DNA of 64,000 nt from DASXVX01 sp036504075 (GTDB taxonomy: Bacteria; Bacillota; Sulfobacillia; Symbiobacteriales; Symbiobacteriaceae). A program made the position numbers and the translations under genes. The notes under the pieces were generated by a model. It was not told the DNA's origin, did no database searches, and worked only from the letters and a program-made list of their open reading frames with translations. The stretch lies in NCBI GenBank assembly GCA_036504075.1, contig DASXVX010000055.1:1-64000 (forward strand), given 5' to 3'. Shown here one piece after another: positions 35,386-43,392 of the stretch (its first letter is position 1; every line of letters begins with the position of its first letter).

Positions 35386-36375
35386 CTACCCCCGCATAAA
35401 TTCCAACATGAGCGCCGGGAGCCGGTTCACAGGCTCCAGCACCCCGGCGTACAGCACGACCGCACCCTCCTTGCGGCTGCGGACCAGCCCGGCCGCTTTG
35501 AGCACCTTGAGGTGCCGCGATACGGTAGGCTCAGCCAATCCCAAAACCTGGGCCAGTTCCTGGGTGTAGTTCGGCCGCTTGAGCACAGCCCGGTAGATGA
35601 GCAGGCGGGACTCGTCCGCAAGCGCCTTGGCCACCAGCAGCAGCCCGGGCGGCACCCGCTCCGGCGTCAGCACGGGCAGGGCGACATTCACGTAGATCCA
35701 TACTTGACGGTCGTCGTAGCCCACCATCAGGTGCGGCGCCGAGAACGTGGAGGGGATGCAGGTAATCCGCTGCAGCCCCGACACGACAAAGCGAAACTCC
35801 CGGTACTTGTGAAAGACCAGTTCGCCGGATGATTCGTCGTAGGAAATTCGGTCATGCAGTTCCGTGAGCCAACGGGTGGCAGACATTCCGTCCAACCGGG
35901 ACGCTTCCTGCGTCCGGCGTTGCTCCAGCCACGGGCGCCGCCGATCCCACTCGCCGGCGAACACTTCCTGCCAGTACCGGCGCAGGGTCGTCACCAGCCG
36001 GGCGGCAAAGGCAACCGGGTCGGCGGACGCCCACTCGGCTTGCCCCCGGGCATTCCCAAGCGCGGTGGCCATGATCGTTTCCGGCGGGAGGAGAGTGAGC
36101 CGGTCCAGGAACGCCGGAACGGGCACGTCGACCGGACCGGTCAGGTGGACCAGGTCCGCAAGGTCCAGCCACTGGTTGAGCGTCCCGAAGTGTGCAACCT
36201 CAGCCCGCAAATCCGCCGCCATGGCAGCCGTCACGGCCTGGACCCAGTCCTGGTTGGACGGGTGATGAGATGGCTCCGCCAGCACATGCAGGCTGTTGAA
36301 CATTTCGGATGCCGGCGACAAGACCAGTTGCAGACGACTGCGAAGCGGGTCGTCCTCGATGCGGATGGGTGACAC
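35386..36375 (-). CDS. ArsR-type HTH transcriptional regulator with N-terminal DUF5937-like domain
   Basis: A 329-residue protein. The C-terminal 75 residues form a winged helix-turn-helix of the ArsR type (LADESRLLIYRAVLKRPNYTQELAQVLGLAEPTVSRHLKVLKAAGLV). The long N-terminal part resembles the DUF5937 family found with such regulators. It is the first gene of the ABC-2 exporter operon. A perfect 20-bp palindrome sits 18 nt upstream of its start, so it probably represses its own operon until a ligand arrives. Confidence 0.85.
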   Translation of the reverse strand: MSPIRIEDDPLRSRLQLVLSPASEMFNSLHVLAEPSHHPSNQDWVQAVTAAMAADLRAEVAHFGTLNQWLDLADLVHLTGPVDVPVPAFLDRLTLLPPETIMATALGNARGQAEWASADPVAFAARLVTTLRRYWQEVFAGEWDRRRPWLEQRRTQEASRLDGMSATRWLTELHDRISYDESSGELVFHKYREFRFVVSGLQRITCIPSTFSAPHLMVGYDDRQVWIYVNVALPVLTPERVPPGLLLVAKALADESRLLIYRAVLKRPNYTQELAQVLGLAEPTVSRHLKVLKAAGLVRSRKEGAVVLYAGVLEPVNRLPALMLEFMRG

Positions 36376-36393
36376 GGCGGTCCCTCCTTGTAT

Positions 36394-36413
36394 GATTAGC
36401 TAATTAGCTAATC
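36394..36413. promoter_or_regulatory. Perfect palindromic operator of the ArsR/ABC operon
   Basis: GATTAGCTAATTAGCTAATC is a perfect 20-bp palindrome, also readable as repeated TTAGCTAA. It is AT-rich in GC-rich DNA and lies close to the regulator's ribosome site. Likely binding site of the regulator. Confidence 0.7.
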
Positions 36414-36483
36414 GGCTGACCGCATTGTAGTATCTCCCCTGACCTGCGTGGCTGTCAAGGGGGCATCCTCATGCCGACAAAAA

Positions 36484-36516
36484 GCCGCTGCCAACGCCAA
36501 ACGGCGCCGCAGCGGC
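36484..36516 (-). terminator. Terminator after hydA2
   Basis: Stem GCCGCTGC/GCAGCGGC (36484-36491 with 36509-36516), followed on the minus strand by TTTTTG. It separates the hydCBA-2 operon from the ArsR/ABC operon. Confidence 0.9.
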
Positions 36517-36535
36517 TCTGATCATCTTTAGGCGG

Positions 36536-38290
36536 TCACTTCGCCCCGCGCACGCCCGCTGGCGTCCGGACCGTGTACGCCGTATGGAGCAAGTGGTGCG
36601 ACTTTTCGCCCAGCGGCTCGCCCAGGTACTCCCGGTACAACAACTGCACCGCCGGGTTCTCGTGGGAGCGGCGGAGCGTGGAGCTCTCGTCCACCGAGTA
36701 GATCGCTTTCGCCCTCGCCATCCGGACCTCGCCCAGGCAATCCGGCCCATCAGCCGGAATCGGCTGTCCGCCGCCGCCGATGCAGCCGCCGGGGCAGCCC
36801 ATGATCTCGACAAAGTGATACTCGGCTTCGCCCGCCTTGATCCGGTCCAGCAGGCGGGCCGCACCGACCAGGCCGTTGGTCAGGGCCAGCCGGAACTCCG
36901 TTCCGTTGATCGTCACCGTCGCCTCCCGAACGCCTTCCAGGCCCCGGACTTCGGCGAACTTCAGGCGCTGGTCCAGGTCTTCGCCGCCCAGCCAGACGGC
37001 CGCCGTCCGCAGGGCCGCTTCCATGACGCCGCCGGTGACGCCAAAGATCGTCCCGGCGCCGGTGGAGATGCCCAGGGGATTGTCGTACTCGCCTTCCGGC
37101 AGCCGGGCCAGGTGGATGCCGCCCTGCTTCAGCATGCGGCCCAGTTCCCGGGTCGTCAGCACCACATCCACGTCGGGGAAGCCGCTGGCGTTCATGCCCG
37201 GCCGGGTGGCCTCGAACTTCTTGGCCGTACAGGGCATGATCGAAACCACCACGATCGACGCCGGGTCAATCCCGGCCTTCTCAGCGTAGTACGTCTTCGC
37301 GAGGGCGCCGAACATTTGCTGGGGCGACTTGCAGGAGGATAGGTGCTCCAGCATCTCCGGGTAGAAGTGCTCGGCGTACTTGACCCAGCCGGGGCTGCAT
37401 GAAGTGATCAGCGGCAAGGGACCGCCCGACTGGAGCCGATGGACCAGTTCCGATGCTTCTTCCATGATCGTGAGGTCGGCGGAGAAGCTCGTATCGAAGA
37501 CCCGGTCGAAGCCCAGGCGCCTGAGCGCCGTGACTAGCTGGCCGGTGGAGACGGTGCCCGGTTCCAGGCCGGCCGTCTCGCCAATGGAGACCCGAATCGC
37601 CGGGGCCGTCTGGACGACCACGTGCTTGGCCGGGTCCATGAGCGCCGCCCAGACCCGCTCCGTATCGTCGTGCTCGGTGAGCGCACCGGTCGGGCAGACC
37701 AGGGTGCACTGCCCGCAGTACGCGCAGGCCGCATCATCGAGATGCGACTCGAAGAACGGCGTGACTTCGCTTTCGAAGCCCCGCCCGACGAGGCTGATGG
37801 CCGAGACGCCCTGCACCTCCCGGCAGACGGCCACACACCGCTGGCAGAGGACGCACTTGGAGCCGTCCACGGTCAGCGAAGGCGTGGAGCAGTCCAGCCG
37901 GGGCTGGTGATGCACACCCTGATACTTGACCTCCGAAACGCCGGCCTCCCGGGAGAGGCGCAGCAGTTCGCAGCCGTCCACCTTGACGCAGGTGGGGCAG
38001 GCCATGTTGTGGTCGGACAGCAGGAGTTCCAGCACCAGCTTGCGGGCGCTGCGGACGGCGGCCGTGCTGGTCTTGACCTCCATGCCCTCGGCGCAGGGCA
38101 GCGTGCACGAGGTCTGCAGGCCCCGGTAGCCCTGGGCCTCCACCAGGCACATGCGGCAGGCGCCGATTTTGTTGATCTCTTTCAGGTAGCAGAGCGTCGG
38201 GATATAGACGCCGAGTTGCCGGGCCGCCTCCAGCACCGTAGTGCCGGGCTCCACCGCAACCGGAATGCTGTCAATCGTCAGGTTGATCAC
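36536..38290 (-). CDS. hydA: [FeFe]-hydrogenase catalytic subunit HydA, copy 2
   Basis: A 584-residue paralogue of HydA1 with the same domain order. The [2Fe-2S] domain contains LCYLKEINKIGACRMCLVE; the His-ligated cluster is at DHNMACPTC, followed by two ferredoxin clusters. The H-cluster motifs are TSCSPGWVKYAEHFYPE, MPCTAKKFEATRPGMN and EIMGCPGGCIGGGGQPI. Like copy 1 it has Ser in the L1 motif. It is very similar to copy 1 along its whole length, so the operons arose by duplication. It lies 15 nt behind hydB2 and is the last gene of its operon. Confidence 0.95.
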   Translation of the reverse strand: MINLTIDSIPVAVEPGTTVLEAARQLGVYIPTLCYLKEINKIGACRMCLVEAQGYRGLQTSCTLPCAEGMEVKTSTAAVRSARKLVLELLLSDHNMACPTCVKVDGCELLRLSREAGVSEVKYQGVHHQPRLDCSTPSLTVDGSKCVLCQRCVAVCREVQGVSAISLVGRGFESEVTPFFESHLDDAACAYCGQCTLVCPTGALTEHDDTERVWAALMDPAKHVVVQTAPAIRVSIGETAGLEPGTVSTGQLVTALRRLGFDRVFDTSFSADLTIMEEASELVHRLQSGGPLPLITSCSPGWVKYAEHFYPEMLEHLSSCKSPQQMFGALAKTYYAEKAGIDPASIVVVSIMPCTAKKFEATRPGMNASGFPDVDVVLTTRELGRMLKQGGIHLARLPEGEYDNPLGISTGAGTIFGVTGGVMEAALRTAAVWLGGEDLDQRLKFAEVRGLEGVREATVTINGTEFRLALTNGLVGAARLLDRIKAGEAEYHFVEIMGCPGGCIGGGGQPIPADGPDCLGEVRMARAKAIYSVDESSTLRRSHENPAVQLLYREYLGEPLGEKSHHLLHTAYTVRTPAGVRGAK

Positions 38291-38305
38291 GAAGAGCCAC
38301 CTCCC

Positions 38306-40210
38306 TCAGTGCACCACGGCGTTGAATTTGCAGACCTCGGCACACTGGCCGCACTTGATGCAAGCAGCAGTATCAATAGTGAAGGGATGCTTCACTTCAC
38401 CGGAAATGGCGTCCACCGGGCAGTTGCGGGCGCAAACGGCGCAGCCCTTGCAGAGGGCGGCCTCGATCCGGAACTCGGTCAGCGCCGTGCAGCGGCCGGC
38501 CGGGCACCGGTGCTCCTGCACGTGGGCGATATACTCGTCCCGGAAATACCGGAGCGTGGAGAGGACCGGATTCGGGGCCGTCTGCCCCAAGCCGCAGAGC
38601 GACGTCGCCTTGATGCCCGCCGCCAGCTCTTCCAGCGTGTCCAGGTCGGCCAGGGTCCCCTGGCCTTTGGTGATGCGCTCCAGAATCTCCAGCATGCGCT
38701 TCGTGCCGACCCGGCAGGGCGGGCACTTGCCGCAGGACTCGTCCTGCGTGAATTGCAGATAGAACTTGGCCACGTCCACCATGCAGGTGTTCTCGTCCAT
38801 GATGATCAGGCCGCCGGAGCCCATCATGGAGCCCAGGCTAATCAGGCTGTCGAAGTCCATGGGCGTGTCCAGCAAGTGGTTGGGAATGCAGCCGCCCGAC
38901 GGGCCGCCGGTCTGGGCCGCCTTGAACGCCTTCTGCTTGGGGATGCCGCCGCCCATGCCGAACACGATCTCCCGGAGGGTGGTGCCCATGGGCACTTCCA
39001 CGAGACCGATGTTCACCACGTTGCCGGCGAGGGCGAAGACCTTAGTGCCCGCCGACTTTGGCGTCCCGATGGCCGCGTACCAGGCGCCGCCGTTCAGGAT
39101 AATGTCCGGGATGTTGGCGTAAGTCTCCACGTTGTTGTTCAGCGTCGGCTTGCCCCAGAGGCCCGCCACCGCCGGGAACGGCGGCCGGGGGCGGGGCGTG
39201 CCCCGCTCGCCTTCGATCGAGGCGATCAGCGCCGTCTCCTCGCCGCAGACGAAGGCACCGGCGCCCAGGCGGATGTCGATGTCGAAGCTGAAGTCGGTGC
39301 CCAGGATGTTCCGGCCCAGCAGGCCGCACTCCCGGGCCTGCCGAATGGCGATGCCGAGCCGCTGCACGGCAGTGGGGTACTCCGCCCGGACGTAAATGTA
39401 GCCCTGCCCGGCCCCGATCGCGTAGCCCGCGATCGCCATGGCCTCCAGAATCGCATGCGGGTCGCCTTCCAGCACCGAGCGGTCCATAAAGGCACCAGGG
39501 TCGCCCTCGTCGGCGTTGCACAGCACGTACTTCACGTCGTTCCGTGAGGCCCGGGTCAGTTCCCACTTGCGGCCCGTCGGGAAGCCGCCGCCGCCCCGGC
39601 CCCGCAGGCCGGACGTCTTCACTTCGCCGATGACCGCGTCCGGCGCCAGTTCCAGCAGCGCCTTGGCCAGGGCGAAGTACCGGCCGGCACCGATCGCCTC
39701 GTCGATGTTTTCCGGATCGATCAGGCCGCAGTTGCGCAGGGCAACCCGCTGCTGCCCCTTGTAGAATGGGTTCTCGGCCATGGTGGCCACCCGGGCCTTC
39801 TCCTTGGGGTTCGGGGCGAAGAGCAGCCGTTCAACCGGCTTGTTGCCCAGAATGTGCTGGAGCATGATCTCCGGTACGTCCTTGGGCCGGACTTCGCAGT
39901 AGAACGTGCCGCCCGGATGGACGATGCAGACCGGGCCCATCCGGCAGAAGCCGAAGCACCCGACCTGGACCACTTTCACCCGGTCCCCGAGGTCGTGGTC
40001 CCGAATGGCATCCTCGAAGGCCTGCCGGGTCTGGGCGGACTTGCCGGCCTTGCAGCCGGTGCCGGCGCACACCAGAATGTGAATCTCCGGGGCCTCGGTC
40101 AGGTCCACCGCCGCGGCCTGCCGCAGGGCGATGGCCGGGGCCGCTTGTGCCCGTATGGTTTCCAGTTCCGCCAGGGACGGAATGGGGGCTAGCGTGCGGC
40201 AGGCTGCCAT
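38306..40210 (-). CDS. hydB: Hydrogenase subunit HydB, NuoF-like, copy 2
   Basis: A 634-residue paralogue of HydB1, exactly the same length. It has the N-terminal thioredoxin-like [2Fe-2S] motif CAGTGCKAGKSAQ plus VGCFGFC, the FMN/NADH motifs GLRGRGGGGFPTGRKW and GAFVCGEETALIASIEG, ESCGKCPPCRVGTKR, and a C-terminal pair of ferredoxin motifs. One Cys of the first motif seen in copy 1 (ANKC) is replaced here by Ser (AGKS). It overlaps the hydC2 end by 22 nt. Confidence 0.94.
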   Translation of the reverse strand: MAACRTLAPIPSLAELETIRAQAAPAIALRQAAAVDLTEAPEIHILVCAGTGCKAGKSAQTRQAFEDAIRDHDLGDRVKVVQVGCFGFCRMGPVCIVHPGGTFYCEVRPKDVPEIMLQHILGNKPVERLLFAPNPKEKARVATMAENPFYKGQQRVALRNCGLIDPENIDEAIGAGRYFALAKALLELAPDAVIGEVKTSGLRGRGGGGFPTGRKWELTRASRNDVKYVLCNADEGDPGAFMDRSVLEGDPHAILEAMAIAGYAIGAGQGYIYVRAEYPTAVQRLGIAIRQARECGLLGRNILGTDFSFDIDIRLGAGAFVCGEETALIASIEGERGTPRPRPPFPAVAGLWGKPTLNNNVETYANIPDIILNGGAWYAAIGTPKSAGTKVFALAGNVVNIGLVEVPMGTTLREIVFGMGGGIPKQKAFKAAQTGGPSGGCIPNHLLDTPMDFDSLISLGSMMGSGGLIIMDENTCMVDVAKFYLQFTQDESCGKCPPCRVGTKRMLEILERITKGQGTLADLDTLEELAAGIKATSLCGLGQTAPNPVLSTLRYFRDEYIAHVQEHRCPAGRCTALTEFRIEAALCKGCAVCARNCPVDAISGEVKHPFTIDTAACIKCGQCAEVCKFNAVVH

Positions 40211-40752
40211 TCGGCATCACGCTCCTGTCTCACAGGTTGCGAGGCTGCCGCTTCCTGCTGGCGGACCTCGGCGAGGAGGCGGGGGATATCCTGGTCGGTC
40301 AGCTTGCCATGCACTTCGCCGGCAATCGTGATGACCGGGGCCAGACCGCAGGCGCCGATGCAGCGGCAGACTTCCAGCGAGAAGAGCCCGTCTTCGCAGA
40401 CCTGGCCGGGGTGGATGCCCAGTTCCTGCTCCAGCTTGGCCAGAATCCGGTCACCGCCCCGCACGTAGCACGCCGTGCCCATGCAAACACTGATCGGGAA
40501 GCGGCCCACCGGTTCGGTGTTGAAGAGGTTGTAGAACGTGACCACGCCGTACACCTCGCTGGGCGGCATCGCCAGACCCCGGGCGATATGGTCCTGAACT
40601 TCCTGCGGCAAGAACCCGAAGAGTTGTTGAGCCCGATGTAAAACGGAAATCAAAGAGCCGGGAATGTCACGGGCAGTGGTGATGAAGGCGTCGAGTTCGA
40701 TGAAGCGGGGGTCGTCAGAGGCGATACCCCGGCAGTTGCAGCATGCTGCCAT
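40189..40752 (-). CDS. hydC: Hydrogenase subunit HydC, NuoE-like, copy 2
   Basis: A 187-residue [2Fe-2S] NuoE-like subunit with CMGTACYVRGG and VCRCIGACGLAP. The N-terminus MAACCNCRGIASDDPRF lines up with MSCSTCQGITANDPRF of copy 1, so I take ATG 40752 (AGGGTGG about eight nt upstream) rather than the start at 40764. The first gene of hydCBA-2, it has two Rex-like palindromes upstream. Confidence 0.93.
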   Translation of the reverse strand: MAACCNCRGIASDDPRFIELDAFITTARDIPGSLISVLHRAQQLFGFLPQEVQDHIARGLAMPPSEVYGVVTFYNLFNTEPVGRFPISVCMGTACYVRGGDRILAKLEQELGIHPGQVCEDGLFSLEVCRCIGACGLAPVITIAGEVHGKLTDQDIPRLLAEVRQQEAAASQPVRQERDAEWQPAAR

Positions 40753-40767
40753 ATGGCACACCACCCT

Positions 40768-40785
40768 ATGTTAATTCTTTCACAA
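40768..40785. promoter_or_regulatory. Rex-like operator of hydCBA-2, proximal
   Basis: ATGTTAATTCTTTCACAA, differing by a single base from the hydCBA-1 operator. It ends 16 nt upstream of the hydC2 start. Confidence 0.7.
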
Positions 40786-40856
40786 TCTGTAACTCCATGA
40801 TACGATGCCGCCCTGCCGTCGGGCTAGACCCGGACGGGTACTCTTATGGGGAAGCT

Positions 40857-40874
40857 TCGTGATATCATTCACAA
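40857..40874. promoter_or_regulatory. Rex-like operator of hydCBA-2, distal
   Basis: TCGTGATATCATTCACAA (reverse complement TTGTGAATGATATCACGA) fits the same pattern less perfectly. It lies 89 bp from the proximal site, in the gap between the hydG stop and hydC2. Confidence 0.5.
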
Positions 40875-40913
40875 ATACATTGTACCTAATTCGGGAGGAG
40901 GAGACAGAGACGC

Positions 40914-42302
40914 CTAAAAGTAGAGGTCACGCTCGCCCGCCCGGATGCGGGCCAGCCGTTCTTTCGTTACTTCCTTGGCCTTGGCATTCGGAATCCGCTC
41001 GACGTGTTCCGCAATGGTCTTCTCGCCCGCCGCTTTGGTTTCCGGCGAAGCGTAGTCCTCCAGGAACTCCTGGAAAGTCATGAGGGCGTTCCCCTGGCAG
41101 AGGTTCTGAATCTGGCCGCTCTTTGCCAGCTGCATGAACCGGTCGCCGGTCCGGCCCTGCCGGTAGCAGGCGGTGCAGTAGGAGGGGAGATAGCCGTCGG
41201 TGCAGAGCCAGCGCAGCACCTCGTCGGGACTCCGGTGGTCGCCGGTCTCAAACTGCGGAACCGCTTGTGCCCCTTGGTATCCGCCCACATCCGTGCTCGA
41301 CCCGGCGCTGATCTGGGAAATGCCCAGCTTCAGCACTTCGGTCCGCAGTTGCGGCGTCTCCCGGGTGGTCAGAATCATGCCGGTATAGGGCACCGCCAGC
41401 CGCAGAATCGCCACCAGTTGCTTGAACTGCGTATCCGTCACCAGGTGGGGGAACTCGGCCAGGTCCATGCCCGCCGCCCGCTGCAGCCGGGGCACGGAAA
41501 TCGTGTGCGGCCCCACGCCGAAGCGCTCTTCCAGGTGGTGGACGTGCTGCATGAGCGCCAGCACTTCGTAGCGGAAGTCGTAGAGCCCGAAGAGCACGCC
41601 CGCCCCCACGTCGTCGATCCCCGCCGCCTGGGCCCGGCCCAACGCCGTGGTGTGGTAGTCGTAGTTGTGCTTGGGTCCGGCGGGATGCATCCGGGCGTAA
41701 GTCGGCCGGTGGTACGTCTCCTGGAACAGAATGTACGTCCCGATTTCGGCGGCCTTCAGCCGGCGGTAGTCCTCCTCGGACGCCGCAGCCACGTTGACGT
41801 TGATCCGCCGGATGGCCCCGTTGCCGTCATGAATGGCATAGACCGTCTTGATGCACTCGAGGATATAGTCGAGGTCGCAGTTGACCGGGTCCTCGCCGGC
41901 CTCCAGCGTCAAACGTTTGTGCCCCATGGACTGCAGGACCCGGACCTCCTCGGCCAGCTCTTCCTGGTTCAGCCGCCGCCGGGGAATCTGGTTGGAGACT
42001 TTATAGCCGCAGTAGCGGCAGTCGTTGACGCAGTGGTTGGAGACATAGAGCGGCGCGAAGAGGACAATGCGCTCGCCGTAAATCCGCTGCTTCACCGCCA
42101 GGGCAGTCTTGAACAGCGCTTCCAGCTGCTCGGGTTCCACAATCGAGAGCAGGGTCGCGATCTCGTCCATGGACAGCCCCTGGGCGAGCGCCGCCCGGTC
42201 GAGAATCCGGCTTACCTGGCCCACCGTGGGGGCCGCGGCACGGCCCAGGTGGGCGAATATCGCCTCGTCGTTAATGAACGTAGCCTGTTCCTGCGTACGC
42301 AT
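40914..42302 (-). CDS. hydG: [FeFe]-hydrogenase maturase HydG (radical SAM tyrosine lyase)
   Basis: A 462-residue radical SAM enzyme. The SAM cluster motif is CVNDCRYCGY near residue 85. The C-terminal second-cluster motif is CTACYRQGRTGDRFM followed by Cys 22 residues later, specific to HydG. It cleaves tyrosine to make the CO and CN ligands of the H-cluster on a dangler iron. ATG 42302 lies ten nt behind AAGGAG; an upstream frame start at 42407 lies within hydE and is unlikely. It is the last gene of the aspA-hydF-hydE-hydG operon. Confidence 0.96.
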   Translation of the reverse strand: MRTQEQATFINDEAIFAHLGRAAAPTVGQVSRILDRAALAQGLSMDEIATLLSIVEPEQLEALFKTALAVKQRIYGERIVLFAPLYVSNHCVNDCRYCGYKVSNQIPRRRLNQEELAEEVRVLQSMGHKRLTLEAGEDPVNCDLDYILECIKTVYAIHDGNGAIRRINVNVAAASEEDYRRLKAAEIGTYILFQETYHRPTYARMHPAGPKHNYDYHTTALGRAQAAGIDDVGAGVLFGLYDFRYEVLALMQHVHHLEERFGVGPHTISVPRLQRAAGMDLAEFPHLVTDTQFKQLVAILRLAVPYTGMILTTRETPQLRTEVLKLGISQISAGSSTDVGGYQGAQAVPQFETGDHRSPDEVLRWLCTDGYLPSYCTACYRQGRTGDRFMQLAKSGQIQNLCQGNALMTFQEFLEDYASPETKAAGEKTIAEHVERIPNAKAKEVTKERLARIRAGERDLYF

Positions 42303-42330
42303 GCATGGCCAACTCCTTCGGCGGGTAGTT

Positions 42331-43392
42331 TCAGTCGGCAGCGGCGGGCTCGGAGCGGCGGGGGCTGTAGCCCGGACCCATGGCCACGACGCGTCCCTCG
42401 CCGGCAATCAGGCCTGCGACGCAAGGGGCACAGTGCTCCGGCTCCTCGCGGAGGCAGATCTTGTTGGGGTAAAGCTGGTAGTTTTCGCGGTATGCCGCAG
42501 GCGTCACGTTCGGCATGATCACGTCGGCGCCACAGCGCAGGGCCAGTTGCCGCCCCCGGGGGTGAATCGACCCTACGGCGGTGGTCGCCGGCAGGTGCGC
42601 CTCGGGCAGGCAGAGCCGGGTCAGGGCCAGCGCTTTCAGCGTCAGGTCCAGCGTGCCGGCTTCCGTTTCCGACAGCGGTGTCTCCGGGTGCGGAATGAAC
42701 GGCCCGATGCCGGCCATTTCCACGTGCAGATCCCGCAGCAGATCGATGTCGCCGGCGATGGCATCCAGCGTTTGGCCCGGCAGCCCGACCATGAAGCCGC
42801 TGCCGACCTCGTAGCCTAGTGCCCGTAGGTCTTCCAGGCACTGGAGCCGCTGCTCCAGCGTCCGCCCCGGCCGCAGCCGGGCGAACAGCGTCGGGTCGCT
42901 GGTCTCGTGGCGGAGCAGGTAGCGGTCGGCCCCGGCTTCCCGCCAGAGCTGATACTCGGCCCGGGTCCGCTCGCCGACGCTCAGGGTGACCACCAGCCGG
43001 GCCGATTGCCGGATGCGCCGGATTACCCAGGCCAGCAGTTCCGGATCCAGGGCGTTCGACTCGCCGGCCTGGAGTACGACCGTGCGATAGCCCAGATTCG
43101 CGGCCCGCCGGGCCGTATCGACGATCACCGAAGGCTCCATCCAGTAGCGCCGGACGTTGCCGTTCGACTTGCGGATGCCGCAGTAGAGACAGTCCATCCG
43201 GCAAATGTTGCTGAACTCGATAATTCCCCGCAGGTGGACCTCGTCGCCCAGCCTGTTGGCCCGGACCCGGTCGGCGGCGTCAAACAGCGCCTGCTGGTCG
43301 TCGCCGGTCGCCGCCAGCAACTGGGCGATCTCTGCCCGGTCCAGGTCGGCGCAGTTGGCCGCCCTGGCGATGAGCCCCTGTAGTTCAGTCAT
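42331..43392 (-). CDS. hydE: [FeFe]-hydrogenase maturase HydE (radical SAM)
   Basis: A 353-residue radical SAM protein with the cluster motif CRMDCLYCGIRKSN near residue 65 and the family pattern VVLQAGES. HydE acts on the iron-cysteine-CO-CN product of HydG on the way to the 2Fe subcluster. It overlaps the hydF stop in an ATGA junction and precedes hydG by 28 nt. A C-terminal CLREEPEHCAPC is present, as in many HydE proteins. Confidence 0.95.
   Translation of the reverse strand: MTELQGLIARAANCADLDRAEIAQLLAATGDDQQALFDAADRVRANRLGDEVHLRGIIEFSNICRMDCLYCGIRKSNGNVRRYWMEPSVIVDTARRAANLGYRTVVLQAGESNALDPELLAWVIRRIRQSARLVVTLSVGERTRAEYQLWREAGADRYLLRHETSDPTLFARLRPGRTLEQRLQCLEDLRALGYEVGSGFMVGLPGQTLDAIAGDIDLLRDLHVEMAGIGPFIPHPETPLSETEAGTLDLTLKALALTRLCLPEAHLPATTAVGSIHPRGRQLALRCGADVIMPNVTPAAYRENYQLYPNKICLREEPEHCAPCVAGLIAGEGRVVAMGPGYSPRRSEPAAAD

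Noticed and set aside
33476..35569. 697-codon plus-strand open frame
   Set aside because: Antisense to the ABC-2 exporter genes; composition rich in His, Gln, Pro and Arg, no domains.
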